Positions 1 to 6,830 of a stretch of 11,529 bases of DNA are shown here, in pieces. The notes beneath the pieces were generated by a model. It searched no databases. It saw nothing but the letters and a program-made list of their open reading frames with translations, and was not told the DNA's origin. The stretch is from positions 1-11,529 of the forward strand of contig DAOWGA010000284.1 in assembly GCA_030637665.1 (NCBI GenBank), read 5' to 3'. Source of the stretch: Lysobacterales bacterium (GTDB lineage: Bacteria; Pseudomonadota; Gammaproteobacteria; Xanthomonadales; SZUA-36). The translations under genes and the position numbers were made by a program. Numbering within the stretch: position 1 is the first letter of the stretch; each line of letters opens with the position of its first letter.

Positions 1-636
1 ATCGAGAAACGGAGCCAGGCGGTGAACCGGGTTGTCGAGATGTTGCGGGAAAGCCGTATGCCCCTGGATGCCGTTCACTTGCAGGCGGGCGTGAATAGAG
101 CCACGGCGACCCACGCGAACGGTGTCCCCCAGATGCTCCTGGCTGGAAGGTTCCCCCACCAGGCAATAATCCGGCCGCCTGCCGCGGCGCTGCAATTCCT
201 CTGCGACCCGAACAATGCCATCAATGGCATCGCCTTCCTCGTCGCTGGTCAGTAACAGACCGATTTGTCCCGGGTGATCCGGATGCTGGGCGGCGAAGGT
301 TTCCAGCGCCACCACCATGGCCGCCACAGCGCCTTTCATATCCGCCACACCCCGACCATACAACTCACCGTCTTTTTCATCAGGATGAAACGGCAGGAAT
401 GTCCACATATCTTCCGGACCGGTTGGGACCACGTCGGTATGGCCCAGGAACCACAAGGAGGGAGAACCCCGCCCCCGGGTAATCAACACATTGCTGACGT
501 CACCGCACAGAAACCATTCGATATCAAATCCCATTGGCAGCAATCGCTCGCTGATCAGGCGTTGACAGCCGGCGTCATCCGGCGTGACTGATGGCCGCGC
601 CGTCAACTCGCAGGTCAGTTCCAGTACACGGGACAT
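1..636 (-). CDS. dapE: Succinyl-diaminopimelate desuccinylase, 3' part beyond window
   Basis: DapE is the cytosolic zinc enzyme that hydrolyses N-succinyl-LL-2,6-diaminopimelate to LL-diaminopimelate and succinate in the lysine and peptidoglycan pathway. The frame is open from the ATG at 636 to the window edge and gives the first 212 residues of about 375. Family motifs appear in order: SPDD-like TPDDAGC (18-24), GHTDVVP with metal ligand H66, GRGVADMKG with D99, TSDEEG with catalytic E133 and ligand E134, VGEPSS with E162, GRRGS, and GHTAFP, where the dimerisation domain begins. Spacing matches the E. coli and Haemophilus enzymes closely. The start lies 2 nt after the yffB stop (TGACCATG). 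A GGAGG sits at 650-654, 13 nt upstream, which is a rather long spacer. It is the last visible gene of the map-glnD-dapD-yffB-dapE string. The C-terminal catalytic part, including the last histidine ligand, lies outside the window. Confidence 0.96.
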   Translation of the reverse strand, partial: MSRVLELTCELTARPSVTPDDAGCQRLISERLLPMGFDIEWFLCGDVSNVLITRGRGSPSLWFLGHTDVVPTGPEDMWTFLPFHPDEKDGELYGRGVADMKGAVAAMVVALETFAAQHPDHPGQIGLLLTSDEEGDAIDGIVRVAEELQRRGRRPDYCLVGEPSSQEHLGDTVRVGRRGSIHARLQVNGIQGHTAFPQHLDNPVHRLAPFLD

Positions 637-638
637 GG

Positions 639-1001
639 TCAGATGTAGTCCTCCAGGTGCGCCGGCGAAAACCCGATATCCAGTATGGTTTTACCATCGG
701 TGATAACGGGGCGCTTGATCAGGGTCGGGTTGGCCAGCAACAAGGGCAAGGAGCGGGTTTCGGCCGCCTGTTTTTCCTGCTCAGACAACTTTCTCCATGT
801 TGTGCTGCGTTTATTGAGCAAATAGGGGCCATGAGCCGATTCGAGCCAGTTCTTCAGCAGGGACTCCGGCAGGCCGTCCAGGCGAAAGTCATGGAATGTA
901 AATGGCACATTTCGGGTCTTGAGCCATCTCATGGTATGGCGACAGCTATCGCAGTTTCCTATCCCGTAAATATGCAGATGCACCCTGTATTCATTCAACA
1001 T
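639..1001 (-). CDS. yffB: ArsC/Spx-family thioredoxin-fold protein, YffB type
   Basis: A 120-residue protein of the ArsC/Spx superfamily, closest to E. coli YffB, which also lies directly before dapE. Its biological role is not established; these proteins resemble arsenate reductase but are not shown to reduce arsenate. Recognisable parts are YGIGNCDSC (12-20), with the active-site-type cysteine at C17, then FHDFRLDGL (36-44), a TTWRKL block (67-72) and IKRPVI (95-100), with R97 at the position of the conserved ArsC arginine. A second cysteine, C20, gives a CxxC as in Spx; E. coli YffB, as I recall it, has only the first. The chosen ATG overlaps the end of dapD by 11 nt and has a weak GAG-type ribosome site about 9 nt upstream. 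A longer frame reaching 1229 runs inside dapD and is rejected. A GTG at 983 is an alternative start. Confidence 0.88.
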   Translation of the reverse strand: MLNEYRVHLHIYGIGNCDSCRHTMRWLKTRNVPFTFHDFRLDGLPESLLKNWLESAHGPYLLNKRSTTWRKLSEQEKQAAETRSLPLLLANPTLIKRPVITDGKTILDIGFSPAHLEDYI

Positions 1002-1839
1002 TACGCAGAATCTCGTTGACGCTGGTGCGGGACCGCGTCTGTTCATCAACGCGCTTGACGATAACAGCACAGTAAAGCGAGTGGCTGCCATCTGCCGCCG
1101 GCAGTGATCCTGGAACCAGCACGGAACCGCTGGGTACGCGGCCACGAGTGATTTCACCGGTTTCACGATTGTATATCTTCGTGCTCTGGCCGATATACAC
1201 ACCCATCGAAAGCACGCTGCCCTGCTCAACGATCACGCCTTCTACCACTTCGGAACGGGCTCCGATGAAACAATTGTCTTCGATGATCGTAGGTGAGGCC
1301 TGCAAGGGCTCCAGAACGCCACCGATACCGACGCCGCCGGAAAGATGCACATTGCGGCCAATCTGGGCGCAGGACCCAACGGTTGCCCAGGTATCTACCA
1401 TGGTCCCGGAACCCACGTAGGCGCCGATGTTGACGTAGCTGGGCATCAAGACCGCATCGTGTCCAATGTGGGCGCCTCTGCGCACCGTCGCCGGCGGCAC
1501 GACCCTGGCGCCTGTTTCTTTGATGCCTTCACCCAACTCACTACCCCAGCGCAGCGGCAGCTTGTCGAAAAATTTCGCGTAACCGGCGTCAATTACCTCG
1601 TTAGGATGTATACGAAAGGACAGTAGCACAGCTTTTTTGAGCCACTGGTTGACGGTCCATCGACCGGTGCTGCCGGCCGGTTCGGCAACTCTCAAATCAC
1701 CCGTTTCCAGGCCGTCCAGGCAATCTTCCACGGCCTGGCGCAAATCTGCCGAAGCGCTTGCCGGCGACAATTCACCGCGTTGTTCCCAGGCGGATTCAAT
1801 CAGCTCCGCCAGCGCTCTGCGTTTCTCTTTGACAATCAT
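991..1839 (-). CDS. dapD: 2,3,4,5-tetrahydropyridine-2,6-dicarboxylate N-succinyltransferase
   Basis: DapD transfers succinyl from succinyl-CoA to tetrahydrodipicolinate, the first committed step of the succinylase branch to diaminopimelate. It is a cytosolic trimer. The product has 282 residues; E. coli DapD has 274. An N-terminal helical domain (1 to about 110, with [13 protein letters not shown] at 65-77) is followed by a left-handed beta-helix of hexapeptide repeats (about 118-225). That region includes [24 protein letters not shown] with D149, [14 protein letters not shown] and [12 protein letters not shown], all very close to the E. coli protein. The C-terminal cap [12 protein letters not shown] is also conserved. 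The ATG at 1839 has AGGG at 1849-1852 with a 9-nt spacer. The glnD stop codon lies inside that spacer, so only 6 nt separate the two reading frames. dapD also overlaps yffB downstream by 11 nt, which suggests coupled translation through the string. Confidence 0.97.
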   Translation of the reverse strand: MIVKEKRRALAELIESAWEQRGELSPASASADLRQAVEDCLDGLETGDLRVAEPAGSTGRWTVNQWLKKAVLLSFRIHPNEVIDAGYAKFFDKLPLRWGSELGEGIKETGARVVPPATVRRGAHIGHDAVLMPSYVNIGAYVGSGTMVDTWATVGSCAQIGRNVHLSGGVGIGGVLEPLQASPTIIEDNCFIGARSEVVEGVIVEQGSVLSMGVYIGQSTKIYNRETGEITRGRVPSGSVLVPGSLPAADGSHSLYCAVIVKRVDEQTRSRTSVNEILRNVE

Positions 1840-1845
1840 CCGGTA

Positions 1846-4545
1846 TTACCCTGTTTCCAAATGTTCCTTGATCGACTGGACAAGCTTTTCCCTGGCCGAA
1901 TCCGTCAGCGGCTGATGATTGGAATCGCTGATCAGGAATGTATCTTCGACGCGCTCTCCAAACGTAGCAATACGTGCATTGTGCACTTGTACACCTGCTT
2001 TGAATATGGCTGCGGCAACGCGGGACAACAAGCCCGGCTGATCACTGCAATCAAGCTGCATCACAGTGCCGCCGCGGTCCGGGTCTTCTGTAAACCGGAC
2101 CTCGGGCCTGAAAGTAAAATGCCTCAGCCGGCGGGGCATGGTGCGCCTCACCGGAGAGCGCAAATCCTGTTGTTTCAGTGCAGCTTCCAGACGCTGGACC
2201 AGCTCAGAAGCATCCTCCCCATTGAGCACATGGCCGTGTTGGTCCATTAACTGGAACATGTCAAAACTTCGCTCGTCTTCAGTCGTCAGGATCCTGGCGG
2301 ACAGCACATCCATTCCCATCTCGTCCAGCACTGAAGTGATGCTTGCGAACAGGCCGTCATGATCCGGCACGCAAACCAGCAGTTCCGACACTCCGTGGGG
2401 CTGCACACCGCGGATCTCAACTATTGTCTTGGTTCCAGTCCGGCGCACGACTGTTTCAGTTGCCCATTCCAGTTGATCCGGGCTGAAACGCCAGAAAGCA
2501 GCCTCCGGCAAGGTGTTCCAAAGCAGGCTGATCGCATCAGATTCCACCCCGTGCAGCAGCAGACGGCTGAGCGCGGCCGAACGCGTCTCCCGTATCCGCG
2601 TAGCCCGTTTCAAAGGATTTTCAAGTCCGCGTCTCAATGCATTCCCGGTGGCAATGTAAAGGTCCCACATCAGTCCATTTTTCCAACTGTTCCACAATTT
2701 TGGACTGGTGGCAGCTATGTCAGCCACGGTCAACAGGTAGAGGTGGTCCAGGAAGCGGGTGTTTCCCACTACCTCGGCAAACTGCTGGATATTCGCAGGA
2801 TCTGAGAGATCTTTTCTTTGCGAGGTCTGCGACATCAACAGGTGATGCTCCACCAGCCAGGCAATCATTTCCCGCTCCGGGGGTTCGACGCCCAGCCGTT
2901 CACAGAATTTCTTCGCGTCGACAGCGCCAAGCTCGGAATGGTCACCACCCCGTCCCTTGGCAATATCGTGAAAAATGGCCGCCAGGTAGAGCAGCTCAGG
3001 TTTGGCGATTCGTTTGAAAACCGCCCGCGCATGCGGAAAACGTTCGCGGTACTTGCCATAGGCGAAACGCCTCAGGTTGCGTACGACAAACAGGGTATGC
3101 TGGTCAACGGTATATACATGGAACAGGTCATACTGCATGCGGCCGACGATATTGCCGAATTCAGGAATCAGCGCCGCCAGCAGTCCATAGCGATTCATGC
3201 GCTGCAGCTGCGTGTACACACCTTCCGGTTGTCTCAGCAGCTCGAGAAAACAGCGATTGACGTCTTTGTCTTTCCTGAAATCACCGTCAACCAGGTACAG
3301 TTGGTCGCGAATCATGCGTATGGTTGAGGCAGTCACCCCGCGCAGTTCCTCGTTCTGAGCGAGAAGAACGAATATCTCCATCAGGGCAAGCGGCCGGCGA
3401 GTAAAGACTGCGTCATCGGCAGGCTCAATGAAACCGTGGCGAATGCGGAAATCCCGCCCCAGGGGTTTCGTTTCATGTTCCGCGGAAAAAAACAGTGCTT
3501 CCCGGTACAACTGTAACAGGCTTTCATTCAGCCGCTCCAGCCTCATGACCGTCCGGTAGTACAACTGCATGAATTGCTCGACCGCCAGTGAGTTTTCCCG
3601 GTCTTCAAAGCCAAGTCGTTCGGCAATCTGCCGTTGGTAATCAAACAGCAGGCGGTCTTCAGAACGCCCGGCCAACAGGTGAAGTGCGAAACGCACTCGC
3701 CACAAGAAGCGCTGTCCGCCTACCAGGTCACGGTGCTCTGATTCACTGATAACGCCGTTCTCGACCAGGCCGTGAAGCGTGCTGGCGCCATAATGGCGCT
3801 TTGCTACCCAGGAGATCATTTGGATATCGCGCAGACCGCCAGGGCCTTCCTTGATATTTGGCTCCAGGTTATAGGCTGTTTCGTGGTAGCGGGCGTGCCG
3901 CTGTTGCTGTTCCTCGAACTTGGCCGCAAAAAACTCTTTTCCCGACCACATGTATCGAGTGGACGTGGCTTCGAGCATGGCATCCAGCAAGGGTTTGGAA
4001 CCTGCAAGAAGACGTGATTCCATCACGGTGGTGGCGATTATGACGTCCTCTTCAGCTCTTTCGCGGCATTCCTTGAGTGTACGGACACTGTGGCCCAGAT
4101 AGAAACCGGCGTCCCAGAGCAGTTGCACGAATGATTCTATTTCACTTTGCGGCAGCGTTTTGCCGATTCCATCCCCGAGCAGAATCAACAAATCAATGTC
4201 TGAATACGGATGCAATTCACCACGCCCGAACCCACCGACTGCAACCAGGCTGATGTGCCCGGAAAACGGAACCAGGCACTTCCATGCCAGTAGCAATAAT
4301 TGCTCAGCGACCCATGCGCGGGCGCGAACCAGTTGGACTATGTCCTCCCTGGCCCAGAATTTTTCAGCCAGGGCTTTGTCCGCATTCGTTAGTGAGTCAC
4401 GAATGAAGTCCCTGAGTTCAGCGGACTTTTTTTGAACATCGGCTGCTTTCTGGTCGATCAGATCAATCTTGCCGAAGAATGCCTCAATGGCCGCCAGGTT
4501 CAGGCAGCCACTGGATGCCGGAGGTGCTGCCAGCCGTCCCAGCAT
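1846..4545 (-). CDS. glnD: Bifunctional [protein-PII] uridylyltransferase / uridylyl-removing enzyme
   Basis: GlnD senses glutamine. It adds UMP to PII proteins (GlnB/GlnK) when glutamine is low and removes it when glutamine is high, steering glutamine synthetase activity and nitrogen control. The product has 899 residues; E. coli GlnD has 890. Domains in order: a nucleotidyltransferase with GGFGRGELHPYSDIDLL (104-120) and metal-binding D116 and D118; the linked GPGGLRDI motif (234-241); an HD hydrolase domain with H483, then FHDIAKGRGGDHSE with H526 and D527, and EHH (566-568); and two ACT domains at about 720-790 and 828-899, the glutamine sensors. All catalytic motifs are intact, so both activities are expected. 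The ATG at 4545 has AAGGG at 4556-4560 with a 10-nt spacer. A 103-nt gap separates it from map, so glnD may have its own promoter as well as read-through; I could not identify one with confidence. Confidence 0.97.
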   Translation of the reverse strand: MLGRLAAPPASSGCLNLAAIEAFFGKIDLIDQKAADVQKKSAELRDFIRDSLTNADKALAEKFWAREDIVQLVRARAWVAEQLLLLAWKCLVPFSGHISLVAVGGFGRGELHPYSDIDLLILLGDGIGKTLPQSEIESFVQLLWDAGFYLGHSVRTLKECRERAEEDVIIATTVMESRLLAGSKPLLDAMLEATSTRYMWSGKEFFAAKFEEQQQRHARYHETAYNLEPNIKEGPGGLRDIQMISWVAKRHYGASTLHGLVENGVISESEHRDLVGGQRFLWRVRFALHLLAGRSEDRLLFDYQRQIAERLGFEDRENSLAVEQFMQLYYRTVMRLERLNESLLQLYREALFFSAEHETKPLGRDFRIRHGFIEPADDAVFTRRPLALMEIFVLLAQNEELRGVTASTIRMIRDQLYLVDGDFRKDKDVNRCFLELLRQPEGVYTQLQRMNRYGLLAALIPEFGNIVGRMQYDLFHVYTVDQHTLFVVRNLRRFAYGKYRERFPHARAVFKRIAKPELLYLAAIFHDIAKGRGGDHSELGAVDAKKFCERLGVEPPEREMIAWLVEHHLLMSQTSQRKDLSDPANIQQFAEVVGNTRFLDHLYLLTVADIAATSPKLWNSWKNGLMWDLYIATGNALRRGLENPLKRATRIRETRSAALSRLLLHGVESDAISLLWNTLPEAAFWRFSPDQLEWATETVVRRTGTKTIVEIRGVQPHGVSELLVCVPDHDGLFASITSVLDEMGMDVLSARILTTEDERSFDMFQLMDQHGHVLNGEDASELVQRLEAALKQQDLRSPVRRTMPRRLRHFTFRPEVRFTEDPDRGGTVMQLDCSDQPGLLSRVAAAIFKAGVQVHNARIATFGERVEDTFLISDSNHQPLTDSAREKLVQSIKEHLETG

Positions 4546-4630
4546 AGCTAGTACGCCCTTAACAAGGACCAGCCATTGTCTGCGGACTGTGCCTTGTCTT
4601 GGGTCATCTGCTTAGCTCTGAACATGGCAA

Positions 4631-4652
4631 TATCACCTTGAAGGAGTACTAG
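4631..4652 (-). repeat. Left arm of 22-bp inverted repeat flanking map
   Basis: On the minus strand this reads CTAGTACTCCTTCAA, then G, then GTGATA. It matches the right arm at 5534-5555 in opposite orientation at 21 of 22 positions. The match stops sharply at both ends. It includes the map stop codon (TAG at 4651-4649) and the first bases of the map-glnD gap. Confidence 0.85.
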
Positions 4653-5416
4653 AGTTCGTCTTCAGGGAGGCGCGTAAGTACCTCGTGCCCATCATCTGTT
4701 ACCGCGATGGTATGTTCCCATTGTGCTGACAGGCTGCGGTCCCGTGTCAGCACTGTCCAGCCATCCGGCAGCAATTTGGTCTCGCGGCGGCCCAGGTTGA
4801 TCATTGGCTCGATGGTAAATACCATTCCGGGGACCAGGACTTCGCCGGTTCCAGGACGCCCATAATGAAGAACCTGCGGATCTTCGTGAAAGCCCTGCCC
4901 TATGCCGTGGCCGCAGTATTCTCTTACCACGGAACAACCCTGGCTTTCCGCATATCTTTGGATCGCGTGTCCAATGTCGCCCAGCCTCATACCGGGCTTG
5001 ACCATTTCAATCCCTGTCACCATGGAACGATAGGCAATATCACAGATTCTCCTGGCTTTGATGGAGGGCTTGCCAAGCTGAAACATTTTGCTCGTGTCAC
5101 CGTGCCAGCCGGCCTTGATGACGGTGATGTCGATATTAACGATATCACCGTCCTTGAGGCGTTTCTCGCCGGGAATCCCGTGGCAGATTACGTGATTGAC
5201 CGAGGTGCAAATTGACTTTGGAAAACCCCGGTAATTGAGGGGTGCCGGAATGGCGTCCTGACGCACCGTGATGTACTCGTGACAAATATCATCCAATTCG
5301 GCCGTGGTCACGCCCGGCTGAACATAGGGACGAACCATGCGCAATACGTCGGCCGCAAGCTGGCCTGCCACCCGCATCTTCGCAATTTCTTCACTGTTTT
5401 TTAGTATGATCCCCAT
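4649..5416 (-). CDS. map: Methionine aminopeptidase, type I
   Basis: Map removes the initiator methionine from new proteins when the second residue is small. It is a cytosolic two-metal enzyme of the pita-bread fold and is normally essential. The product has 255 residues; E. coli Map has 264. The five metal ligands are all present: D96, D107, H170, E203 and E234, in the contexts DIVNIDITV, GDTSKMF, YCGHGIGQGFHE, FTIEPM and QWEHTI. H79 of the VICHGIP motif is also there. I start at the ATG at 5416, because MGIILKNSEEIAKMRVAGQLA aligns with the E. coli N-terminus and a GTGGGA element lies just upstream. A TTG ten codons further out (5446) keeps the frame open but is less likely. The gene heads the leftward string and is divergent from the efflux operon. 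Both map and its upstream region lie between the arms of a 22-bp inverted repeat. Confidence 0.97.
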   Translation of the reverse strand: MGIILKNSEEIAKMRVAGQLAADVLRMVRPYVQPGVTTAELDDICHEYITVRQDAIPAPLNYRGFPKSICTSVNHVICHGIPGEKRLKDGDIVNIDITVIKAGWHGDTSKMFQLGKPSIKARRICDIAYRSMVTGIEMVKPGMRLGDIGHAIQRYAESQGCSVVREYCGHGIGQGFHEDPQVLHYGRPGTGEVLVPGMVFTIEPMINLGRRETKLLPDGWTVLTRDRSLSAQWEHTIAVTDDGHEVLTRLPEDEL

Positions 5417-5469
5417 ATTCCCACGCTTTGCAGCGATATTTCTCAACTATGCCTGTCGCAAAATTGAAT

Positions 5470-5498
5470 ATTGTACATGCCTTTTGCCCTATGACGTG
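5470..5498 (-). promoter_or_regulatory. Weak candidate promoter for map
   Basis: On the minus strand TACAAT (5475-5470) is a good -10 hexamer (five of six) placed about 54 nt before the map ATG. No convincing -35 lies 16-18 nt upstream; CACGTC is the best-placed hexamer. It would overlap the rightward promoter back to back, so the two operons could interfere or share a regulator. Confidence 0.28.
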
Positions 5499-5519
5499 TG
5501 CGAATGCAACTGGGATAAT
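5491..5519 (+). promoter_or_regulatory. Candidate sigma70 promoter for the adaptor-pump-prmC operon
   Basis: A -35-like ATGACG (5491-5496, four of six consensus bases), a 17-nt spacer and a -10-like GATAAT (5514-5519, five of six) point rightward. Transcription would begin near 5526, giving a leader of about 70 nt that contains the right repeat arm. The assignment rests on hexamer matches and position only. Confidence 0.5.
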
Positions 5520-5533
5520 TTAGTGTTGTCAGA

Positions 5534-5555
5534 CTAGTACTCCTTCAATGTGATA
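5534..5555 (+). repeat. Right arm of 22-bp inverted repeat flanking map
   Basis: On the plus strand this reads CTAGTACTCCTTCAA, then T, then GTGATA; only the sixteenth base differs from the left arm. It lies just downstream of the proposed promoter of the efflux operon, so it falls in that operon's 5' leader, 42 nt before the adaptor start. The arm is also bracketed by two ACTAGT hexamers at 5533-5538 and 5556-5561. Confidence 0.85.
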
Positions 5556-5582
5556 ACTAGTGCCACCGCGTATTTTTGGGAT

Positions 5583-5589
5583 GGGAGAG
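5583..5589 (+). promoter_or_regulatory. Ribosome binding site deciding the adaptor start
   Basis: GGGAGAG lies 8 nt before the ATG at 5598. It supports that start over the in-frame GTG at 5550. Confidence 0.7.
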
Positions 5590-5597
5590 CTACAAGT

Positions 5598-6830
5598 ATG
5601 CGCAATTTTTTCAGATATATTTTGCCCTTGGGTGTAATCGCACTTTCGATCCTAATCGTCATTTCGCTGGTGCTCGTGGCCAAGAGCAAGCGGCCGGAAC
5701 GTAAAGAGGCAAAAGAGCAAGTCATGATCGTCGATGCGATCCAGGCCGAAGCGGTTTCGCTGAACCTGCCGGTTTTTTCGCAGGGTAGCGTCAAACCACG
5801 CACCGAGACGACCGTGGTAGCCGAAGTGTCGGGTAAGATTGTTGATGTTTCTCCCAATTTCATCTCTGGCGGCTTTTTCCGGAAAGGTGAGGTCCTGCTG
5901 CAGATCGATCCCAGCGATTACGAGACTGCACTCAAGCGTGCCCAGGCCAATCTTGCCTCCAGAAAAGCCCAGCATGCTGAACAGAAAGCGCGCTCCGAGC
6001 AGGCGCTGAAGGACTGGAGTAACCTGGGTCGCACAGGTGAGCCGTCAGATTTGACACTGCGCAAACCACAGCTGGCGGAAGCGCTGGCCAACGTACAGGC
6101 TGCAGAAGCTGACCTCCAGAAAGCACAGCGTGACCTGCAGAGAACACAAATCAATGTGCCTTACGACGGCCTGGTACGAATCAAGAAAGCCGATATTGGG
6201 CAGTACGTCACACCGGGAACGCCCCTTGGTGTGACTTTCGCGATTGACTCGGCAGAGATAAGGCTACCGTTGTCGGCAACGGATGTTTCATTTCTTGATC
6301 TGCCTTCGGCCACGGACCCCGGGGACAAACCGTTTCCCCGCGTCAGACTGAGATCAGACAGCGCAGGACTGTCCGCTGAGTGGCAGGCAGAAATCATCCG
6401 GACCGAAGGTGTGATCGACGAGAAAAGCCGCGTGACATATGCCGTTGCCCGGGTGATCGATCCGTACGGCGTGCTTGGCTTGAGCACGCAAAGTGAATTG
6501 CGCGTAGGAACCTTCGTCCGCGCCGAGATAGAGGGCGTGCAGGTGGACAATGCCATCGTATTGCCCCGTGCTGTGCTCGGCACAAACAACACGGTGCTGG
6601 TCGCCGGCAAGAACAATAAGTTGGAGATCCGCCCGGTAAGCGTGATCCGGGCTGAGCCGAAAAATGTCTATATCAGTGACGGCATTGAAAGTGGCGAATT
6701 TGTCATAACCACTCTGCTGGATGCACCCATCGCCGGAACGCCGGTTGTAATCAGCGGACAGGACAATCCTTCGTCCGGGCCGGAATCGCCCACTGACGGT
6801 GTGGTTGCAAGCGTCGGAGCCGAGCAGTGA
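5598..6830 (+). CDS. RND efflux periplasmic adaptor (membrane fusion protein)
   Basis: The adaptor links an inner-membrane RND pump to an outer-membrane channel across the periplasm. The product has 410 residues. An N-terminal hydrophobic anchor (about 8-27, followed by KSKRPERKEAKE) has no lipobox cysteine, so I expect a single-pass membrane anchor rather than a lipoprotein. The first lipoyl half includes VVAEVSGKIVDV (73-84) and VLLQIDPSDY (99-108). An alpha-hairpin rich in Ala, Gln, Glu and Lys (about 108-184) follows, then the second lipoyl half INVPYDGLVRIKKADIGQYV (185-204), and beta-barrel and membrane-proximal domains to about 385. The tail is a Gly/Ser/Pro-rich linker. The ATG at 5598 has GGGAGAG at 5583-5589 with an 8-nt spacer. 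A GTG at 5550 opens the same frame but adds 16 unconserved residues before the anchor. The stop overlaps the pump start as GTGA. The substrate cannot be told from sequence. Confidence 0.93.
   Translation: MRNFFRYILPLGVIALSILIVISLVLVAKSKRPERKEAKEQVMIVDAIQAEAVSLNLPVFSQGSVKPRTETTVVAEVSGKIVDVSPNFISGGFFRKGEVLLQIDPSDYETALKRAQANLASRKAQHAEQKARSEQALKDWSNLGRTGEPSDLTLRKPQLAEALANVQAAEADLQKAQRDLQRTQINVPYDGLVRIKKADIGQYVTPGTPLGVTFAIDSAEIRLPLSATDVSFLDLPSATDPGDKPFPRVRLRSDSAGLSAEWQAEIIRTEGVIDEKSRVTYAVARVIDPYGVLGLSTQSELRVGTFVRAEIEGVQVDNAIVLPRAVLGTNNTVLVAGKNNKLEIRPVSVIRAEPKNVYISDGIESGEFVITTLLDAPIAGTPVVISGQDNPSSGPESPTDGVVASVGAEQ

Noticed and set aside
1002..1229. N-terminal extension of the YffB-type gene into dapD
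   Set aside because: The extra 76 residues overlap conserved dapD sequence and have no counterpart in the family, which begins close to the YGIGNC motif.
2818..3327. Plus-strand frame of 169 codons within glnD
   Set aside because: glnD is fully conserved across this stretch, including its HD domain; no start context or domain supports the other strand.
4562..4596. Possible hairpin ACAAGG / CCTTGT between map and glnD
   Set aside because: Only 6 bp with a 23-nt loop and no T-run; likely chance.
5550..5597. GTG start giving the adaptor 16 more residues
   Set aside because: It would begin inside the repeat arm, lacks a good ribosome site, and puts unconserved residues before the membrane anchor; the ATG at 5598 has GGGAGAG at the right distance.
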